Translations under genes and position numbers: made by a program
Source: Allostella vacuolata
Lineage (GTDB): Bacteria > Pseudomonadota > Alphaproteobacteria > ATCC43930 > Allostellaceae
DNA length: 64,000 nucleotides
NCBI GenBank assembly: GCA_006739055.1
Contig: AP019702.1
Location: forward strand, 3,001,388 to 3,065,387
Reading direction: 5' to 3'
Part shown: positions 24,148 through 35,254 of the stretch, one piece after another
How the letters are laid out: every line of letters begins with the position of its first letter
How positions within the stretch are numbered: the first letter of the stretch is position 1
Notes under the pieces: model-generated
Databases searched by the model: none
What the model was told of the DNA's origin: nothing
What the model saw: the letters and a program-made list of their open reading frames with translations, nothing else

Positions 24148-24890
24148 CCGTCGCCGTCCGGCCGGAACGCCCCCGGCGGCACATGCCCGGGGGCGACATA
24201 GGCGTGGTGCAGGGCGTCGAGCTGGGCCCAGAGGACGTCGCACTTGAAGCGCAGCGCCGCCAGCACCGCCGCCTGCTGGTCCGCCCGGCGCGCATGCTCC
24301 AGCACGTAGCGCAGGGCGAAGCCGGAATCGCGCGGCGCCTGGCTCAGGCGCCGGTCGAAGTAGGCGAGCGCCGACGGGTCGACGAAGGGGTAGTTGGCCA
24401 GCATCCCGGCGACCCGGTCGCGGATGATGGCGGGCGCGAACAGCTCGGTGAGGGACGAGGCGATCGCCTCCAGGATCGGGCGTTCGGCCACGAACCGGAC
24501 ATACGCCTCGACCGCGAAGCGCGTGGCCGGCAGGGCCGCCTCGCCCGTCACGACCATCTCGCGATCCAGGCCCAGCGCGTCGGTCAGGGCCAGCCAGCGC
24601 GCGATCCCGCCTTCGTCGCCGTCCTCCCCGTCATGGTCGACGAGGCGCCGGCGCCACTCCTGGCGCATCGCCGGGTCGTCCAGGCGGGCGATCAGCGCGG
24701 CATCCTTGCGGGGAATGGCGCTCTGATAGCGGAAGCGGTTGAGGGCCCATGCCTGGAGCTGCCCCCGGGTCAGGTGGCCGTCCCGCATCAGCCGGTGGAA
24801 GGGATGCCGGTCGTGGTAACGCTCCCGGCCGATCGCCCGGAGCGCATCCTCCAGCCCGGCGGGCGGGAGCGGCAGGTCGGCGTCGTTCAC
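24141..24890 (-). CDS. pqqC: Pyrroloquinoline-quinone synthase PqqC
   Basis: This 249-residue cofactorless oxidase carries out the final eight-electron ring closure and oxidation to PQQ. Recognisable segments are YHDRHPFHRLMRDGHL, QAWALNRFRYQSAIPRKDAA, HDGEDGDEGGIARWLALT and FVAERPILEAIASSLTELFA. The start is a GTG (24890) whose GTGA overlaps the pqqB stop, implying translational coupling. The all-helical length fits the family. Confidence 0.96.
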   Translation of the reverse strand: MNDADLPLPPAGLEDALRAIGRERYHDRHPFHRLMRDGHLTRGQLQAWALNRFRYQSAIPRKDAALIARLDDPAMRQEWRRRLVDHDGEDGDEGGIARWLALTDALGLDREMVVTGEAALPATRFAVEAYVRFVAERPILEAIASSLTELFAPAIIRDRVAGMLANYPFVDPSALAYFDRRLSQAPRDSGFALRYVLEHARRADQQAAVLAALRFKCDVLWAQLDALHHAYVAPGHVPPGAFRPDGDGC

Positions 24891-25774
24891 AGCGTGATCT
24901 CCATGCCGTCGGCGGCCACGTCCCAGCCCGCGTCCTGGACGGCCAGCCGCTCCGGGGAGCCGGCGACGAGCACCGGGTTGGTGTTGTTGACGTGAAGGAA
25001 GAGGCGCCGGCCGACGGGCACGTCGCGCCAGGCTTCCAGGGCCCCGCCCGCGCCCGCGATGGGGACATGCCCCATGCGCCGGCCGGTCTTCGCGCCCAGG
25101 CCCGCCCGGACCAGTTCGTCGTCCCGCCAGAGCGTTCCGTCGAACAGCAGGAGGTCCGACCCCGCGACCCGGCGGCGCAGCTCGTCCGTCACTTCGGCGC
25201 AAGCGGTGACATGGGCGACCCGCCTGCCTGCCGACTCGATCATCAGCCCGGTCCCTTCCGCGGCGAGGGCATCGGCCGTGCCTTCCATCCATAGCGGCAC
25301 CTTGGCCGCGACCGGGAAGGCCGTGACCTCGAGCCCCGCGATCTCCTGTGGCTCGCCCGGCCGCAGCGGGCGGAAGGCCACCAGTTCACGGTTCAGCACG
25401 CCGAAGATGGGATTGGCGTCGATCTGCGCCAGGACCTGCGGCGGGGCTGCCACGGTCAGCTTCTGCCCCTCGCGCAGCGTCAGCAGCCCCGCCACATGGT
25501 CGACATCCGCGTTGGTGACGACCACGGCCGCGATCGGGCTGTGGCGGCCGTCGCGCGCCGGCCGCAGCGGCGGGTTCTCCAGGATCTGCTGGCGCAGGTC
25601 GGGCGAGGCATTCAGCAGCACCCAGCGCTCTCCGTCGGCGGACACCGCCGTCGAACATTGGGTGCGCCAGGGCACGCGCGAATCGCCGGCCCAGGCCAGC
25701 GCGCACACGGCGCACCGGCAGTTCCACTGGGGCGAGCCGCCGCCGGCGGCGCTGCCCAGGATGCGCACCCGCAA
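24887..25774 (-). CDS. pqqB: PQQ biosynthesis protein PqqB
   Basis: This ~295-residue metallo-beta-lactamase-fold protein acts as a hydroxylase in PQQ formation. It begins LRVRILGSAAGGGSPQWNC with the zinc-site cysteines (NCRCAVC), then NASPDLRQQIL, VVVTNADVDHVAGLLTLREG and LFDGTLWRDDELVRAGLG. No ATG lies at the expected start. A TTG at 25774 fits the family, with a GTG at 25768 as an alternative. It follows pqqA by 19 bp. Confidence 0.94.
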   Translation of the reverse strand: MRVRILGSAAGGGSPQWNCRCAVCALAWAGDSRVPWRTQCSTAVSADGERWVLLNASPDLRQQILENPPLRPARDGRHSPIAAVVVTNADVDHVAGLLTLREGQKLTVAAPPQVLAQIDANPIFGVLNRELVAFRPLRPGEPQEIAGLEVTAFPVAAKVPLWMEGTADALAAEGTGLMIESAGRRVAHVTACAEVTDELRRRVAGSDLLLFDGTLWRDDELVRAGLGAKTGRRMGHVPIAGAGGALEAWRDVPVGRRLFLHVNNTNPVLVAGSPERLAVQDAGWDVAADGMEITL

Positions 25775-25793
25775 GGCGCGGCCGGCGCTGCGA

Positions 25794-25883
25794 CTAGAGC
25801 TCGGCCGAGGCGTAGGCGTTGATTTCCAGCCCGACCGCGATGACCCGCAGGGTCGGCTTCTTCCAGCGCTTGGCATTCGTCAT
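25794..25883 (-). CDS. pqqA: PQQ precursor peptide PqqA
   Basis: This 29-residue peptide starts MTNAKRWKKPTLR and ends with VGLEINAYASAEL. The conserved ExxxY (E21 and Y25) supplies the two residues that are crosslinked and become PQQ. Length, lysine-rich start and position directly before pqqB are typical. It is the first gene of the pqq operon. Confidence 0.95.
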   Translation of the reverse strand: MTNAKRWKKPTLRVIAVGLEINAYASAEL

Positions 25884-25975
25884 GGCATGGCTCCATCGGC
25901 ATCGGTGGTGGATGTCTGGCCAACGGCGGCGGCGGGGGAAGGTTGCATCCGGCGGGCCCGACTCAGCGGGCCGAC

Positions 25976-26455
25976 TCAGGGGGCCGGCCGGCCCGCGGCG
26001 GCTCCGGTGCCCGCAGCCCGCAGGTCGGCGATCAGCCGCTCCATCTCGGCGATCTCCCGGAGCTGCGCCTCGATGATGCCGTCCGCCAGCCGGCGGACCC
26101 GCGGGTCGCGGATGTCCGCGCGCCGGCTGGTCAGCACGGCGATCGAATGATGCGGGATCATCGCCATCATGTAGGAGACGTCGTCGACGGTCCGCTGGCT
26201 GCGGACCAGCCACAGGGCCACCGCGAAGGCCAGGGCGCTGCCGAGCAGTATCGCCAGCTTGATCCCGCGACCGCGATACATCGTCCACATGAACAGCAGC
26301 ATGATGATCGCCATGGTCGCGCCCATGATCACCGCCATCCAGGCGCGGGTCTGGCTGAACCAGATGTGCCCGGCGGCATAGGTGTTGAGGTACATGAGGC
26401 CGAACATGACCAGCGTGGAGGCCGCGATCATGGCGGCGAAGCGCCAGTAGCTCAT
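25976..26455 (-). CDS. DUF305 family membrane protein
   Basis: This 159-residue protein has three hydrophobic segments (about residues 5-25, 38-58 and 66-85) and a C-terminal DUF305 helix-bundle domain with the signature MMAMIPHHSIAVLTS near 100-114, followed by IRDPRVRRLADGII and EIAEMERLI. DUF305 proteins are ferritin-like in fold and often linked with copper handling, but the role is not established. The N-terminal membrane part is common in the alphaproteobacterial subgroup. It lies upstream of pqqA in the same direction with about 90 bp between them. Confidence 0.85.
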   Translation of the reverse strand: MSYWRFAAMIAASTLVMFGLMYLNTYAAGHIWFSQTRAWMAVIMGATMAIIMLLFMWTMYRGRGIKLAILLGSALAFAVALWLVRSQRTVDDVSYMMAMIPHHSIAVLTSRRADIRDPRVRRLADGIIEAQLREIAEMERLIADLRAAGTGAAAGRPAP

Positions 26456-26534
26456 GGTGTCACCTGCGCGTTTCCTGCAAGCGCAAGCGCCCGGGCCGGC
26501 AAAGGTTCCCTGGGTCCGATGGCGGCGCGCCGCC

Positions 26535-27056
26535 TCAGCGGCGGGGGTGACCGGGCAGGGCCGAGCCCGATCCGGCCTTCTCGCGGGACACGACGCTCAG
26601 CGTGCCGTCCGCCTCCAGGACCACGGCGGCCACCGCGGCGACATCGCCCAGGCCGGCCGAGCTGATCGCCGCCAGGATGTCGGCGTGCGTGATGCGCTCG
26701 TCCCTCATGGCTTCATCCTCGAACCGGCCGTCGCGCAGGACGACGCGCGGTGCGGACTTGATGAGCGTCTCGGCGTCCCGATACCGGACGGCCAGCGCCG
26801 CGATGGCGTACTGCAGCGCCACCAGCACCAGGAACGCCAGAAGCCCTTCGACCAGCGCGACCTGCTCGGTCAGCACGATGGTCGCCAGCGTCGAGCCGAG
26901 CGCCACCGTGACGATCAGGTCGAAGGCGCTCATCTTCGCGAGGGTGCGCTTGCCGCTCACGCGCAGAGTGGCGATCAGCGCCAGGTAGGCGGCCACCCCC
27001 AGCACGAGCACCCGGAGCAGGCCGAACCAGTTGTCGAAGAACATGTCGCGGATCAT
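26535..27056 (-). CDS. DUF421 (YetF-like) membrane protein
   Basis: This ~173-residue protein has three membrane segments in the first 90 residues (LRVLVLGVAAYLALIATL, KMSAFDLIVTVALGSTLATIV and GLLAFLVLVALQYAI) and a cytosolic DUF421 domain beginning SAPRVVLRDGRFEDEAMRDE. The conserved R-x-SGKRTLAKMSAFDLI stretch is diagnostic. The function is unknown; relatives are linked to spores or stress in other phyla. ATG codons at 27056 and 27044 are both possible. It is divergent from the PRC-barrel gene with a 166-bp gap. Confidence 0.88.
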   Translation of the reverse strand: MIRDMFFDNWFGLLRVLVLGVAAYLALIATLRVSGKRTLAKMSAFDLIVTVALGSTLATIVLTEQVALVEGLLAFLVLVALQYAIAALAVRYRDAETLIKSAPRVVLRDGRFEDEAMRDERITHADILAAISSAGLGDVAAVAAVVLEADGTLSVVSREKAGSGSALPGHPRR

Positions 27057-27222
27057 TCCTCGTGGGCGGGCTCGGGCGGCGATCGGCCCGGATCCCAACT
27101 CCTGCAACCAACTCCCGCAGCGGCACGGGGTTTCGCGGCACGGCCTGTTCCGGGTGCGACGGGAACCAGCGTCCCGCAGGCCGGTTGTCCGGTCATCCAC
27201 AACCCATCGAACGGAGCAGCTC

Positions 27223-27636
27223 ATGGACATGCGCGAGACGACGGTTGCCGGCGCGCCGACGGACGAGCAGGGCCGGGTCGAGACCGACGAGACCCACCGG
27301 CTCATCGCCTCCGACAAGGTCGAGGGCACCCCGGTCTACGACCGGAGGGGCGAGCGCCTGGGGTCGGTCTACAATTTCATGGTCGACAAGCAGTCCGGGC
27401 AGGTGGCGTACGCCGTCATGTCGTTCGGCGGCTTCCTCGGCATCGGCCGGCAGTACCATCCGCTGCCCTGGAAGGTCCTGACCTACGATCCCCGCCAGGG
27501 CGGGTACGCGGTCGATATCGACGCCGACCGGCTGCGCGGCGCGCCGACCTACGATTCGGATGCCTCGCCCTGGGGCGACCCCGCCTATGGCCGCCGCGTC
27601 CACGACTATTACGGAATCGCCTATCCCTACGTTTGA
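27223..27636 (+). CDS. PRC-barrel domain protein
   Basis: This 137-residue cytosolic protein has a PRC-barrel at about residues 25-105: LIASDKVEGTPVYDRRGERL, SVYNFMVDKQSGQVAYAVM and QYHPLPWKVLTYDP. The tail is rich in Tyr, Asp and Gly. In alphaproteobacteria such proteins are often induced by stress and lie near membrane stress genes, as here with DUF421 and DUF305. GGAGCAG lies just before the ATG at 27223. Confidence 0.85.
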   Translation: MDMRETTVAGAPTDEQGRVETDETHRLIASDKVEGTPVYDRRGERLGSVYNFMVDKQSGQVAYAVMSFGGFLGIGRQYHPLPWKVLTYDPRQGGYAVDIDADRLRGAPTYDSDASPWGDPAYGRRVHDYYGIAYPYV

Positions 27637-27721
27637 TCCCGCCGTCCAGGCCGGCATGGCGAGGGCGTCTGGACGCGCCCCCGCGCCGGCTGGACGTGCC
27701 GTCTGCAGAGGACTTCGATCG

Positions 27722-27971
27722 ATGCGCATCGGGAACACCACGACCGACTGGGGCGCCGTCCAGCAGGTCCTGCACTGGGCGACCTTCCTCCTCGTCCTGG
27801 CCCAGGTGTGGTTCGGCCTGTCGCTCGCCGCCGCCATGCCCGGCGACCCGGACGGCCGCGCTCCGGCATGAACTGGCGCTGGGGGACAATGTGCTGCGCC
27901 GGATGACGCCGCTTGCCCGTCGGCCGGACGCCGCGGATCGGCAGCCGCCGCCGGAGCCAGGCGCGCTCTGA
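27722..27971 (+). pseudogene. Cytochrome b561, internally deleted
   Basis: The first 40 codons from the ATG at 27722 read MRIGNTTTDWGAVQQVLHWA, then TFLLVLAQVWFGLSL, the first helix and heme-ligand histidine of a cytochrome b561-type membrane protein. The frame stops at 27871. In another frame the downstream DNA reads ALRHELALGDNVLRRM and resembles the b561 C-terminal tail, ending at 27971. The central helices are missing, so a deletion of roughly 100 codons joined the two ends out of frame. The intact family is ~180 residues. Confidence 0.65.
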
Positions 27972-28089
27972 AGCCGCGCGCCGATCCGCCGAGGGGCCGA
28001 CGAGGCCGTCGGCCGGGGCGGTCCGGATCACCCGCCCGCGGGGCCGGATCGGCAAGAGCAAATAATCGCATCGAACGTGTTTCGAATTG

Positions 28090-28117
28090 TTGACTTGGGG
28101 GGCCCGAGCCTTTAATT
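28090..28117 (+). promoter_or_regulatory. Promoter of the tRNA-Asp gene
   Basis: TTGACT at 28090-28095 and TTAATT at 28112-28117 are spaced 16 bp apart with a GC-rich spacer, about 40 bp before the tRNA. The 27972-28089 stretch before it holds no gene. Confidence 0.5.
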
Positions 28118-28159
28118 CCCGGGACCTCGTTGCGGCGCGCTTCGAAAGCGTCGGAATGC

Positions 28160-28233
<74 letters not shown>

Positions 28234-28236
<3 letters not shown>

Positions 28237-28260
28237 CCGTCGCAAGACGGTGGCGTTTCT
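28234..28260 (+). terminator. tRNA-Asp terminator overlapping the CCA end
   Basis: CCACCGTC (28234-28241) and GACGGTGG (28246-28253) form an 8-bp stem with a GCAA tetraloop, followed by CGTTTCTCTTT. The stem uses the tRNA's own CCA, so the hairpin must be processed for the mature 3' end. It should also isolate the nuo promoter from tRNA transcription. Confidence 0.7.
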
Positions 28261-28396
28261 CTTTCCGCCTCGGCGGATTCCCTTGGTGGCCGCTTCGGCG
28301 GCCATTTTCATGTGCCGAACGGATGACCCGACCGCCCGTCGCTCCCGCGCCGCCCGCGTGCCTTTCCACCGTACCGTTTGCGCTGCGATGGAAGAC

Positions 28397-28425
28397 TTTG
28401 CTGGTGCAGCAAATGGGACTATGTT
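28397..28425 (+). promoter_or_regulatory. Candidate nuo operon promoter
   Basis: TTTGCT (28397-28402) and TATGTT (28420-28425) are 17 bp apart, in the 28261-28504 gap before nuoA. The -35 box lies in a small perfect inverted repeat TTTGCTG-GTG-CAGCAAA (28397-28413) that could bind a regulator. Support is from sequence resemblance only. Confidence 0.35.
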
Positions 28426-28504
28426 CCTGCCCGCCGGGGCGCGGAGCCTGGGTCGTCGGACGATACCGCCCCGGCACGACCATCTGTTCGAACGGCTAGG
28501 GGAC

Positions 28505-28870
28505 ATGCAAGGCATGCTCCGGGAATACCTGCCTATTCTGCTGTTCATCGGCGTCGCCTTCGCCATTGCCATCGCCATGGTGGCGGCGTCCTACATCGCC
28601 GGTAGACAGCGGCCGGACTCCGAGAAGGTGTCCGCCTACGAGTGCGGCTTCGAACCGTTCGGCGACGCGCGCGGGCGCTTCGACGTGCGCTTCTACCTGG
28701 TCGCCATCCTGTTCATCATCTTCGACCTGGAAGTGGCGTTCCTCTTCCCGTGGGCGGTCGCGCTGGGCGATATCGGCCTGTTCGGCTTCTGGTCGATGAT
28801 CGTGTTCCTGGGCGTGCTGACGATCGGCTTTATCTACGAGTGGAAGAAGGGAGCGCTGGAATGGGACTGA
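28505..28870 (+). CDS. nuoA: NADH-quinone oxidoreductase subunit A
   Basis: This 121-residue membrane subunit of complex I has three hydrophobic helices and the diagnostic loop [39 protein letters not shown] (residues about 44-82), which sits at the quinone entry site. GGGGAC directly precedes the ATG at 28505; the ATG at 28514 is an alternative start. It is the first gene of the 14-gene operon. The 3' end overlaps nuoB by 10 bp. Confidence 0.96.
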   Translation: MQGMLREYLPILLFIGVAFAIAIAMVAASYIAGRQRPDSEKVSAYECGFEPFGDARGRFDVRFYLVAILFIIFDLEVAFLFPWAVALGDIGLFGFWSMIVFLGVLTIGFIYEWKKGALEWD

Positions 28871-29403
28871 CAGGCACATCGGGTGCCGTGCTCGGCCCCG
28901 GCGCATCCCAGGACGCGGTGCTCCGCCGCGTCTCCACCGAGATCGAGGAGAAGGGCTTCGTCGTCGCCCAGCTGGACAAGGTCCTGAACTGGGCGCGCAC
29001 CGGCTCCATGTGGCCGATGACGTTCGGTCTCGCCTGCTGCGCCGTCGAGATGATGCACACGGCCGCGGCCCGCTACGACCTCGACCGCTTCGGCATCTTC
29101 TTCCGGCCGAGTCCGCGCCAGTCCGACGTGATGATCGTCGCCGGCACGCTGACCAACAAGATGGCCCCGGCCTTGCGCAAGGTGTACGACCAGATGTCGG
29201 AGCCGCGCTGGGTCATCTCCATGGGCTCCTGCGCCAACGGCGGCGGCTACTATCACTATTCGTACTCGGTGGTGCGCGGCTGCGACCGCATCGTGCCGGT
29301 CGACATCTACGTCCCGGGCTGCCCGCCCACGGCCGAGGCGCTGCTGTACGGAATCCTGCAGCTGCAGAAGAAGATCCGGCGCACCAGCAACTTCGCGCGT
29401 TGA
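28861..29403 (+). CDS. nuoB: NADH-quinone oxidoreductase subunit B
   Basis: This 180-residue peripheral-arm subunit holds cluster N2, the last iron-sulfur cluster before quinone. The ligands are in LACCAVEMM near residue 58-66, [10 protein letters not shown] and [11 protein letters not shown]. The N-terminal ~25 residues are variable as usual. Start and length match alphaproteobacterial homologs, and translation is coupled to nuoA by overlap. Confidence 0.97.
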   Translation: MGLTGTSGAVLGPGASQDAVLRRVSTEIEEKGFVVAQLDKVLNWARTGSMWPMTFGLACCAVEMMHTAAARYDLDRFGIFFRPSPRQSDVMIVAGTLTNKMAPALRKVYDQMSEPRWVISMGSCANGGGYYHYSYSVVRGCDRIVPVDIYVPGCPPTAEALLYGILQLQKKIRRTSNFAR

Positions 29404-29416
29404 GGGCCACCAGACG

Positions 29417-30052
29417 ATGAACCCTGTCCTGGCCGACCTCGGCTCCCATGTCGAGGCGGCGCTTCCCGGCCATGTGATCCGCGTCGAGCTGCTGCTGGGC
29501 GAACTGGTCGTCCATGTCCGGCGCGAGTCGATCTCGCGCGTCCTGACCTTCCTGCGCGACGACTCGCAGTGCCTGTTCAAGCTGCTGGTCGATGTCTGCG
29601 GCGTCGACTACCCGGACCGGGCGGAACGCTTCGAGGTCGTCTACAACCTGCTCAGCCTCGACCACAACCTGCGCATCCGGGTGAAGACGACGACCGACGA
29701 GGCGACCCCGGTCGCATCCGTGGTCGGCATCTTCAGCGCCGCCGGCTGGTGGGAGCGGGAGGCCTGGGATCTCTACGGCATCTTCTTCTCGGACCATCCC
29801 GACCTGCGGCGCATCCTGACCGACTACGGCTTCGAGGGGCATCCGCTGCGCAAGGACTTCCCGCTGACCGGGTATGTCGAGGTGCGCTACGACGACGAGC
29901 AGAAGCGGGTCGTGTACGAGCCGGTCAAGCTGGTGCAGGAGTTCCGCAGCTTCGACTTCGTCAGCCCCTGGGAAAAGATGACCCCGGCCCTGCCGGGAGA
30001 CGAAAAGGCGACGCGGGATGCCCATCCGGACCGCCCCGTCGGGAGTGCCTAG
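29417..30052 (+). CDS. nuoC: NADH-quinone oxidoreductase subunit C
   Basis: This 211-residue subunit lies beside the quinone site in the peripheral arm. The motif [20 protein letters not shown] and then [27 protein letters not shown] near residues 110-155 are diagnostic. NuoC is separate from NuoD here (fused in some gammaproteobacteria). The stop is directly followed by the nuoD start. Confidence 0.97.
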   Translation: MNPVLADLGSHVEAALPGHVIRVELLLGELVVHVRRESISRVLTFLRDDSQCLFKLLVDVCGVDYPDRAERFEVVYNLLSLDHNLRIRVKTTTDEATPVASVVGIFSAAGWWEREAWDLYGIFFSDHPDLRRILTDYGFEGHPLRKDFPLTGYVEVRYDDEQKRVVYEPVKLVQEFRSFDFVSPWEKMTPALPGDEKATRDAHPDRPVGSA

Positions 30053-31231
30053 ATGGCCGACGTCGAGCTGAAATCCTTCGCGATGAACTTCGGGCCGCAG
30101 CATCCTGCGGCCCACGGGGTGCTGCGCCTCGTCCTGGAGATGGACGGCGAGGTGGTCGAGCGGGCCGACCCGCATATCGGCCTGCTCCATCGCGGCACCG
30201 AGAAGCTGATCGAGTACAAGACCTACCTCCAGGCGGTGCCGTATTTCGACCGGCTCGACTATGTCGCGCCGATGTCGCAGGAGCATGCCTTCGCGCTCGC
30301 GGTCGAGAAGCTGCTCGGCATCCAGGCGCCGCCGCGCGCCCAGTACATCCGCGTGCTCTATGCCGAGATCAGCCGGATCCTGAACCATCTCCTCAACGTC
30401 ACCTCGATGGCGCTCGACGTCGGCGCGCTGACCCCCTTCCTGTGGGGCTTCGAGGAGCGCGAGCAGATGATGGAGTTCTACGAGCGCGTGTCCGGCGCCC
30501 GGCTCCATGCCGCCTATTTCCGCCCGGGCGGGGTGGCCTCCGACATGCCGGCCGGCCTGGCCGAGGACATCCACGCCTATTGCGACCGGATCTCCAAAGT
30601 CATCGACGACCTCGACAACCTCTTGACCGGCAACCGCATCTTCAAGCAGCGCACGGTCGACATCGGCGTCGTCACCGGCGAGCAGGCCTGCGACTGGGGC
30701 TTCTCCGGCCCCATGCTGCGCGGCTCCGGCTTCGGCTGGGACCTGCGCAAGGCGCAGCCCTACGACGCCTATGCGGACATGGATTTCGACATCCCGGTCG
30801 GCCGCCACGGCGACTGCTACGACCGCTACCTGGTCCGCGTCGAGGAGATGCGCCAGAGCGTGCGCATCATGCGCCAGGCGATCGAGAAGATGCCGTCCGG
30901 CCCGGTGAAGGTGAACGACCGCAAGATCGCACCGCCGCCGCGGGCCCAGATGAAGCGCTCGATGGAAGCCCTCATCCATCACTTCAAGCTCTATACCGAA
31001 GGCTACCACGTGCCCGCGGGCGAGACCTACACGGTGGTCGAGGCGCCGAAGGGCGAGTTCGGGGTGTTCCTGGTCGCCGACGGCACCAACAGGCCCTATC
31101 GCTGCAAGATCCGCGCGCCGGGCTTCGCCTTCCTCCAGGCGCTGGAATTCATGTCGAAGGGGCACATGCTGGCCGACGTGGTGTCGATCATCGGCTCCAT
31201 GGACATCGTCTTCGGTGAGATCGATCGATGA
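30053..31231 (+). CDS. nuoD: NADH-quinone oxidoreductase subunit D
   Basis: This 392-residue, 49-kDa-type subunit forms much of the quinone cavity. It begins with [22 protein letters not shown] and [18 protein letters not shown], which carry the conserved His pair near the headgroup, and ends with [19 protein letters not shown], the family C-terminus. The reading frame is intact and the stop overlaps the nuoE start by ATGA. Confidence 0.98.
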   Translation: MADVELKSFAMNFGPQHPAAHGVLRLVLEMDGEVVERADPHIGLLHRGTEKLIEYKTYLQAVPYFDRLDYVAPMSQEHAFALAVEKLLGIQAPPRAQYIRVLYAEISRILNHLLNVTSMALDVGALTPFLWGFEEREQMMEFYERVSGARLHAAYFRPGGVASDMPAGLAEDIHAYCDRISKVIDDLDNLLTGNRIFKQRTVDIGVVTGEQACDWGFSGPMLRGSGFGWDLRKAQPYDAYADMDFDIPVGRHGDCYDRYLVRVEEMRQSVRIMRQAIEKMPSGPVKVNDRKIAPPPRAQMKRSMEALIHHFKLYTEGYHVPAGETYTVVEAPKGEFGVFLVADGTNRPYRCKIRAPGFAFLQALEFMSKGHMLADVVSIIGSMDIVFGEIDR

Positions 31232-31856
31232 GTGGCGACGTTTCCCAACCCGCGAGCTTCGCCTTCAACGCCGAGTACCTGGCGAAGGCCGACCAGATCA
31301 TCGCCCGCTATCCGGAGGGTCGCCAGCAGAGCGCGGTGCTGCCGCTGCTCGACCTGGCGCAGCGCCAGCATGGCTGGCTGCCGCGGGCGGCGATGGACCA
31401 TGTCGCGGCCAAGCTGCGCATGGCGCCGATCCGCGTCTACGAGGTCGCGACCTTCTACACCATGTTCAACCTGCGGCCGGTCGGGCGCTACTTCCTGCAG
31501 GCCTGCACGACCACGCCCTGCTGGCTGCGCGGCTCCGACGCGGTGGTCGGGGCCTGCCGCAAGGTGCTGGGCATCGGCGTCGGCGAGAGCACGCCGGACG
31601 GGCTCTTCTCGCTGGTCGAGGTCGAGTGCCTGGGGGCCTGCGTCAATGCGCCGATCCTCCAGGTCAACGACGACTTCTATGAGGATCTCGACGGGCCGGC
31701 GACCGAGCGCCTGCTGCAGTCCCTGCAGCGCGGCGAAGTGCCGCCGATGGGCTCGGTGACCGGCCGCCAGGCGTCCGCGCCCGCCGGCGGCCCCACCACC
31801 CTGGCCTCGCTGTCGTTCGACCGGGCCCCGAAGACGGCCGCCGAGGGAGCCGAGTG

Positions 31857-31857
<1 letters not shown>
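31228..31857 (+). CDS. nuoE: NADH-quinone oxidoreductase subunit E
   Basis: This 209-residue 24-kDa-type subunit carries the [2Fe-2S] cluster N1a. The ligands are in [12 protein letters not shown] near residue 91-100 and [11 protein letters not shown] near 131-141. The last ~45 residues are Ala/Gly/Pro rich and variable. Its stop overlaps the nuoF start (TGATG). Confidence 0.97.
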
Positions 31858-33164
<1,307 letters not shown>

Positions 33165-33183
33165 GCGGGCAGGGGCAGGGGAC

Positions 33184-35247
33184 ATGCCGAAACTCAAGAT
33201 CGACGGCATCGAGGTCGAGGTCCCGCCCGGGACCACCGTCCTCCAGGCCTGTGAAATCCTCGGCATCGAGGTGCCGCGCTTCTGCTTCCACGAACGGCTG
33301 GAGATCGCCGGCAACTGCCGGATGTGCCTGGTCGAGCAGGAGAAGGCGCCCAAGCCGATCGCGTCCTGCGCGATGCCGGCGGCCGACAACATGGTCATCC
33401 ACACCAACTCGCCGCGCGCTCGCAAGGCGCGCCAGGGGGTGATGGAGTTCCTGCTGATCAACCATCCGCTCGACTGCCCGATCTGCGACCAGGGCGGCGA
33501 GTGCGACCTGCAGGACCAGGCCATGGCCTACGGCTTCGACCGGGGCCGCTACCGCGAGAACAAGCGCGCGGTGAAGGACAAGGAGCTGGGCCCGCTGGTC
33601 AAGACGACCATGACCCGCTGCATTCACTGCACCCGCTGCATCCGCTTCGCGACCGAGATCGCCGGCGTCGAGGAGCTGGGGGCGACGGGCCGCGGCGAGA
33701 ACATGGAAGTCGGCACCTATGTCGAGAAGGCGCTGACCTCGGAGCTGTCCGGCAACATCATCGACCTCTGCCCGGTCGGCGCGCTGACCTCCAAGCCCTA
33801 TGCCTTCACCGCCCGGTCGTGGGAGCTGCGCAAGACCGAGTCGGTCGACGTGCTCGACGCGGTCGGCTCCAGCATCCGCATCGACGCGCGCGGGCCGCAG
33901 GTGATGCGCATCCTGCCGCGCCTGAACGAGGCGGTGAACGAGGAGTGGATCTCGGACAAGACGCGCTTCGCCTATGACGGGCTGCTGCGCCAGCGCCTTG
34001 ACCGGCCCTATGTCCGGCGCGACGGCAAGCTGGCGCCGGCCACCTGGGACGAGGCGTTCCAGGCGATCGCTGAGCGGATGCGCGGGCTGGCCGGCAACCG
34101 CATGGCGGCGATCGCCGGCGACCTCGCCTGCGTCGAATCGATGTTCGCGCTGCGCACGCTGATGGACGGGCTGGGGTCGCCCCACCGCGACTGCCGCCAG
34201 GACGGGGCGGCGATCGACCCCACGGCGCGGGCGGGATACCTCTTCAACACCACCATCGCCGGCATCGAGGATGCCGATTTCTGCCTGCTGATCGGCACCG
34301 ACCCGCGCTGGGAAGCGCCGCTCGTCAATGCCCGGCTGCGCAAGCGCTGGCGACGGGGCGGTTTCCAGGCGGCCCGCGTGGGCGCCCGGACCGAGCTGAC
34401 CTATCCGGTCGAGGAGCTGGGCAACGACCCGTCGATCCTGGCCGCCATCGCGGACGGGGCCCATCCTCTGGCCGAACGGCTGAAGGCGGCGAAGGCGCCG
34501 ATGCTGATCCTCGGCATGGGGGCGATCGCCCGGCCGGACGGCGCGGCCGTGCTGGCGGCCGCGCGGCGGATCGCCGATGCCTGCGGCCTGGTGCGCGACG
34601 GCTGGAACGGCTTCAACCTGCTGCACACGGCGGCCGCCCGCGTCGGCGGCCTCGATGCGGGCTTCGTGCCGGCCTCGGGCGGGCGCGACATGGCGGGCAT
34701 CCTGGCCGGCGCTGCCGGCGGCGAGATCGACCTGGTCTGGCTGCTGGGCGCGGACGAGTTCGACATGGGCCGCCTCGGTCGGGCCTTCGTCGTCTATCAG
34801 GGCCATCACGGCGATGCCGGCGCCCACCGCGCCGACGTCATCCTGCCGGGTGCCGCCTATACCGAGAAGGACGGGCTCTACGTCAACATGGAAGGCCGGG
34901 TGCAGGAAGGCCGCCGCGCGGTGTTCCCGCCGGGCGAGGCGCGCGAGGACTGGCGGGTGCTGCGCGCCTTCTCGGGCGCGCTCGGCCGGCCGCTGCCCTT
35001 CGACACGCTCGACCAGCTGCGCCGCCGCATCGCCGCCGCCTGCCCGGTGCTGGCATCGCGCGAGACGGTGGCGGCGGCCCCCTGGGCGCTGTTCGGCGTC
35101 GCGGCCGCGGTCGCGGCCGCGCCGTTCCGGCTGCCGGTCGCCGACTTCTACATGACCGATCCGATCTGCCGCGCCTCGACGACGATGGCGGAATGCAGCG
35201 AACTCTATGTGCGGGGCGAAGACGCCCGCACCGGCACGCATGGGTGA
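33184..35247 (+). CDS. nuoG: NADH-quinone oxidoreductase subunit G
   Basis: This 687-residue 75-kDa-type subunit has a ferredoxin-like N-terminus with the N1b ligands ([18 protein letters not shown] near residue 36-53), then [15 protein letters not shown] and [10 protein letters not shown] for N4 and N5. A molybdopterin-like, cofactor-free domain fills the rest (from about residue 215). Length fits the alphaproteobacterial form, which lacks the extra N7 cluster of enteric NuoG. It overlaps the candidate early nuoH start. Confidence 0.97.
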   Translation: MPKLKIDGIEVEVPPGTTVLQACEILGIEVPRFCFHERLEIAGNCRMCLVEQEKAPKPIASCAMPAADNMVIHTNSPRARKARQGVMEFLLINHPLDCPICDQGGECDLQDQAMAYGFDRGRYRENKRAVKDKELGPLVKTTMTRCIHCTRCIRFATEIAGVEELGATGRGENMEVGTYVEKALTSELSGNIIDLCPVGALTSKPYAFTARSWELRKTESVDVLDAVGSSIRIDARGPQVMRILPRLNEAVNEEWISDKTRFAYDGLLRQRLDRPYVRRDGKLAPATWDEAFQAIAERMRGLAGNRMAAIAGDLACVESMFALRTLMDGLGSPHRDCRQDGAAIDPTARAGYLFNTTIAGIEDADFCLLIGTDPRWEAPLVNARLRKRWRRGGFQAARVGARTELTYPVEELGNDPSILAAIADGAHPLAERLKAAKAPMLILGMGAIARPDGAAVLAAARRIADACGLVRDGWNGFNLLHTAAARVGGLDAGFVPASGGRDMAGILAGAAGGEIDLVWLLGADEFDMGRLGRAFVVYQGHHGDAGAHRADVILPGAAYTEKDGLYVNMEGRVQEGRRAVFPPGEAREDWRVLRAFSGALGRPLPFDTLDQLRRRIAAACPVLASRETVAAAPWALFGVAAAVAAAPFRLPVADFYMTDPICRASTTMAECSELYVRGEDARTGTHG

Positions 35248-35254
35248 CCCGGCC

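Noticed and set aside
19157-25292. Very long antisense frames opposite the relaxase, antiporter and pqq genes
   Set aside because: They mirror genes with clear protein motifs; openness is a side effect of high GC with biased third positions.
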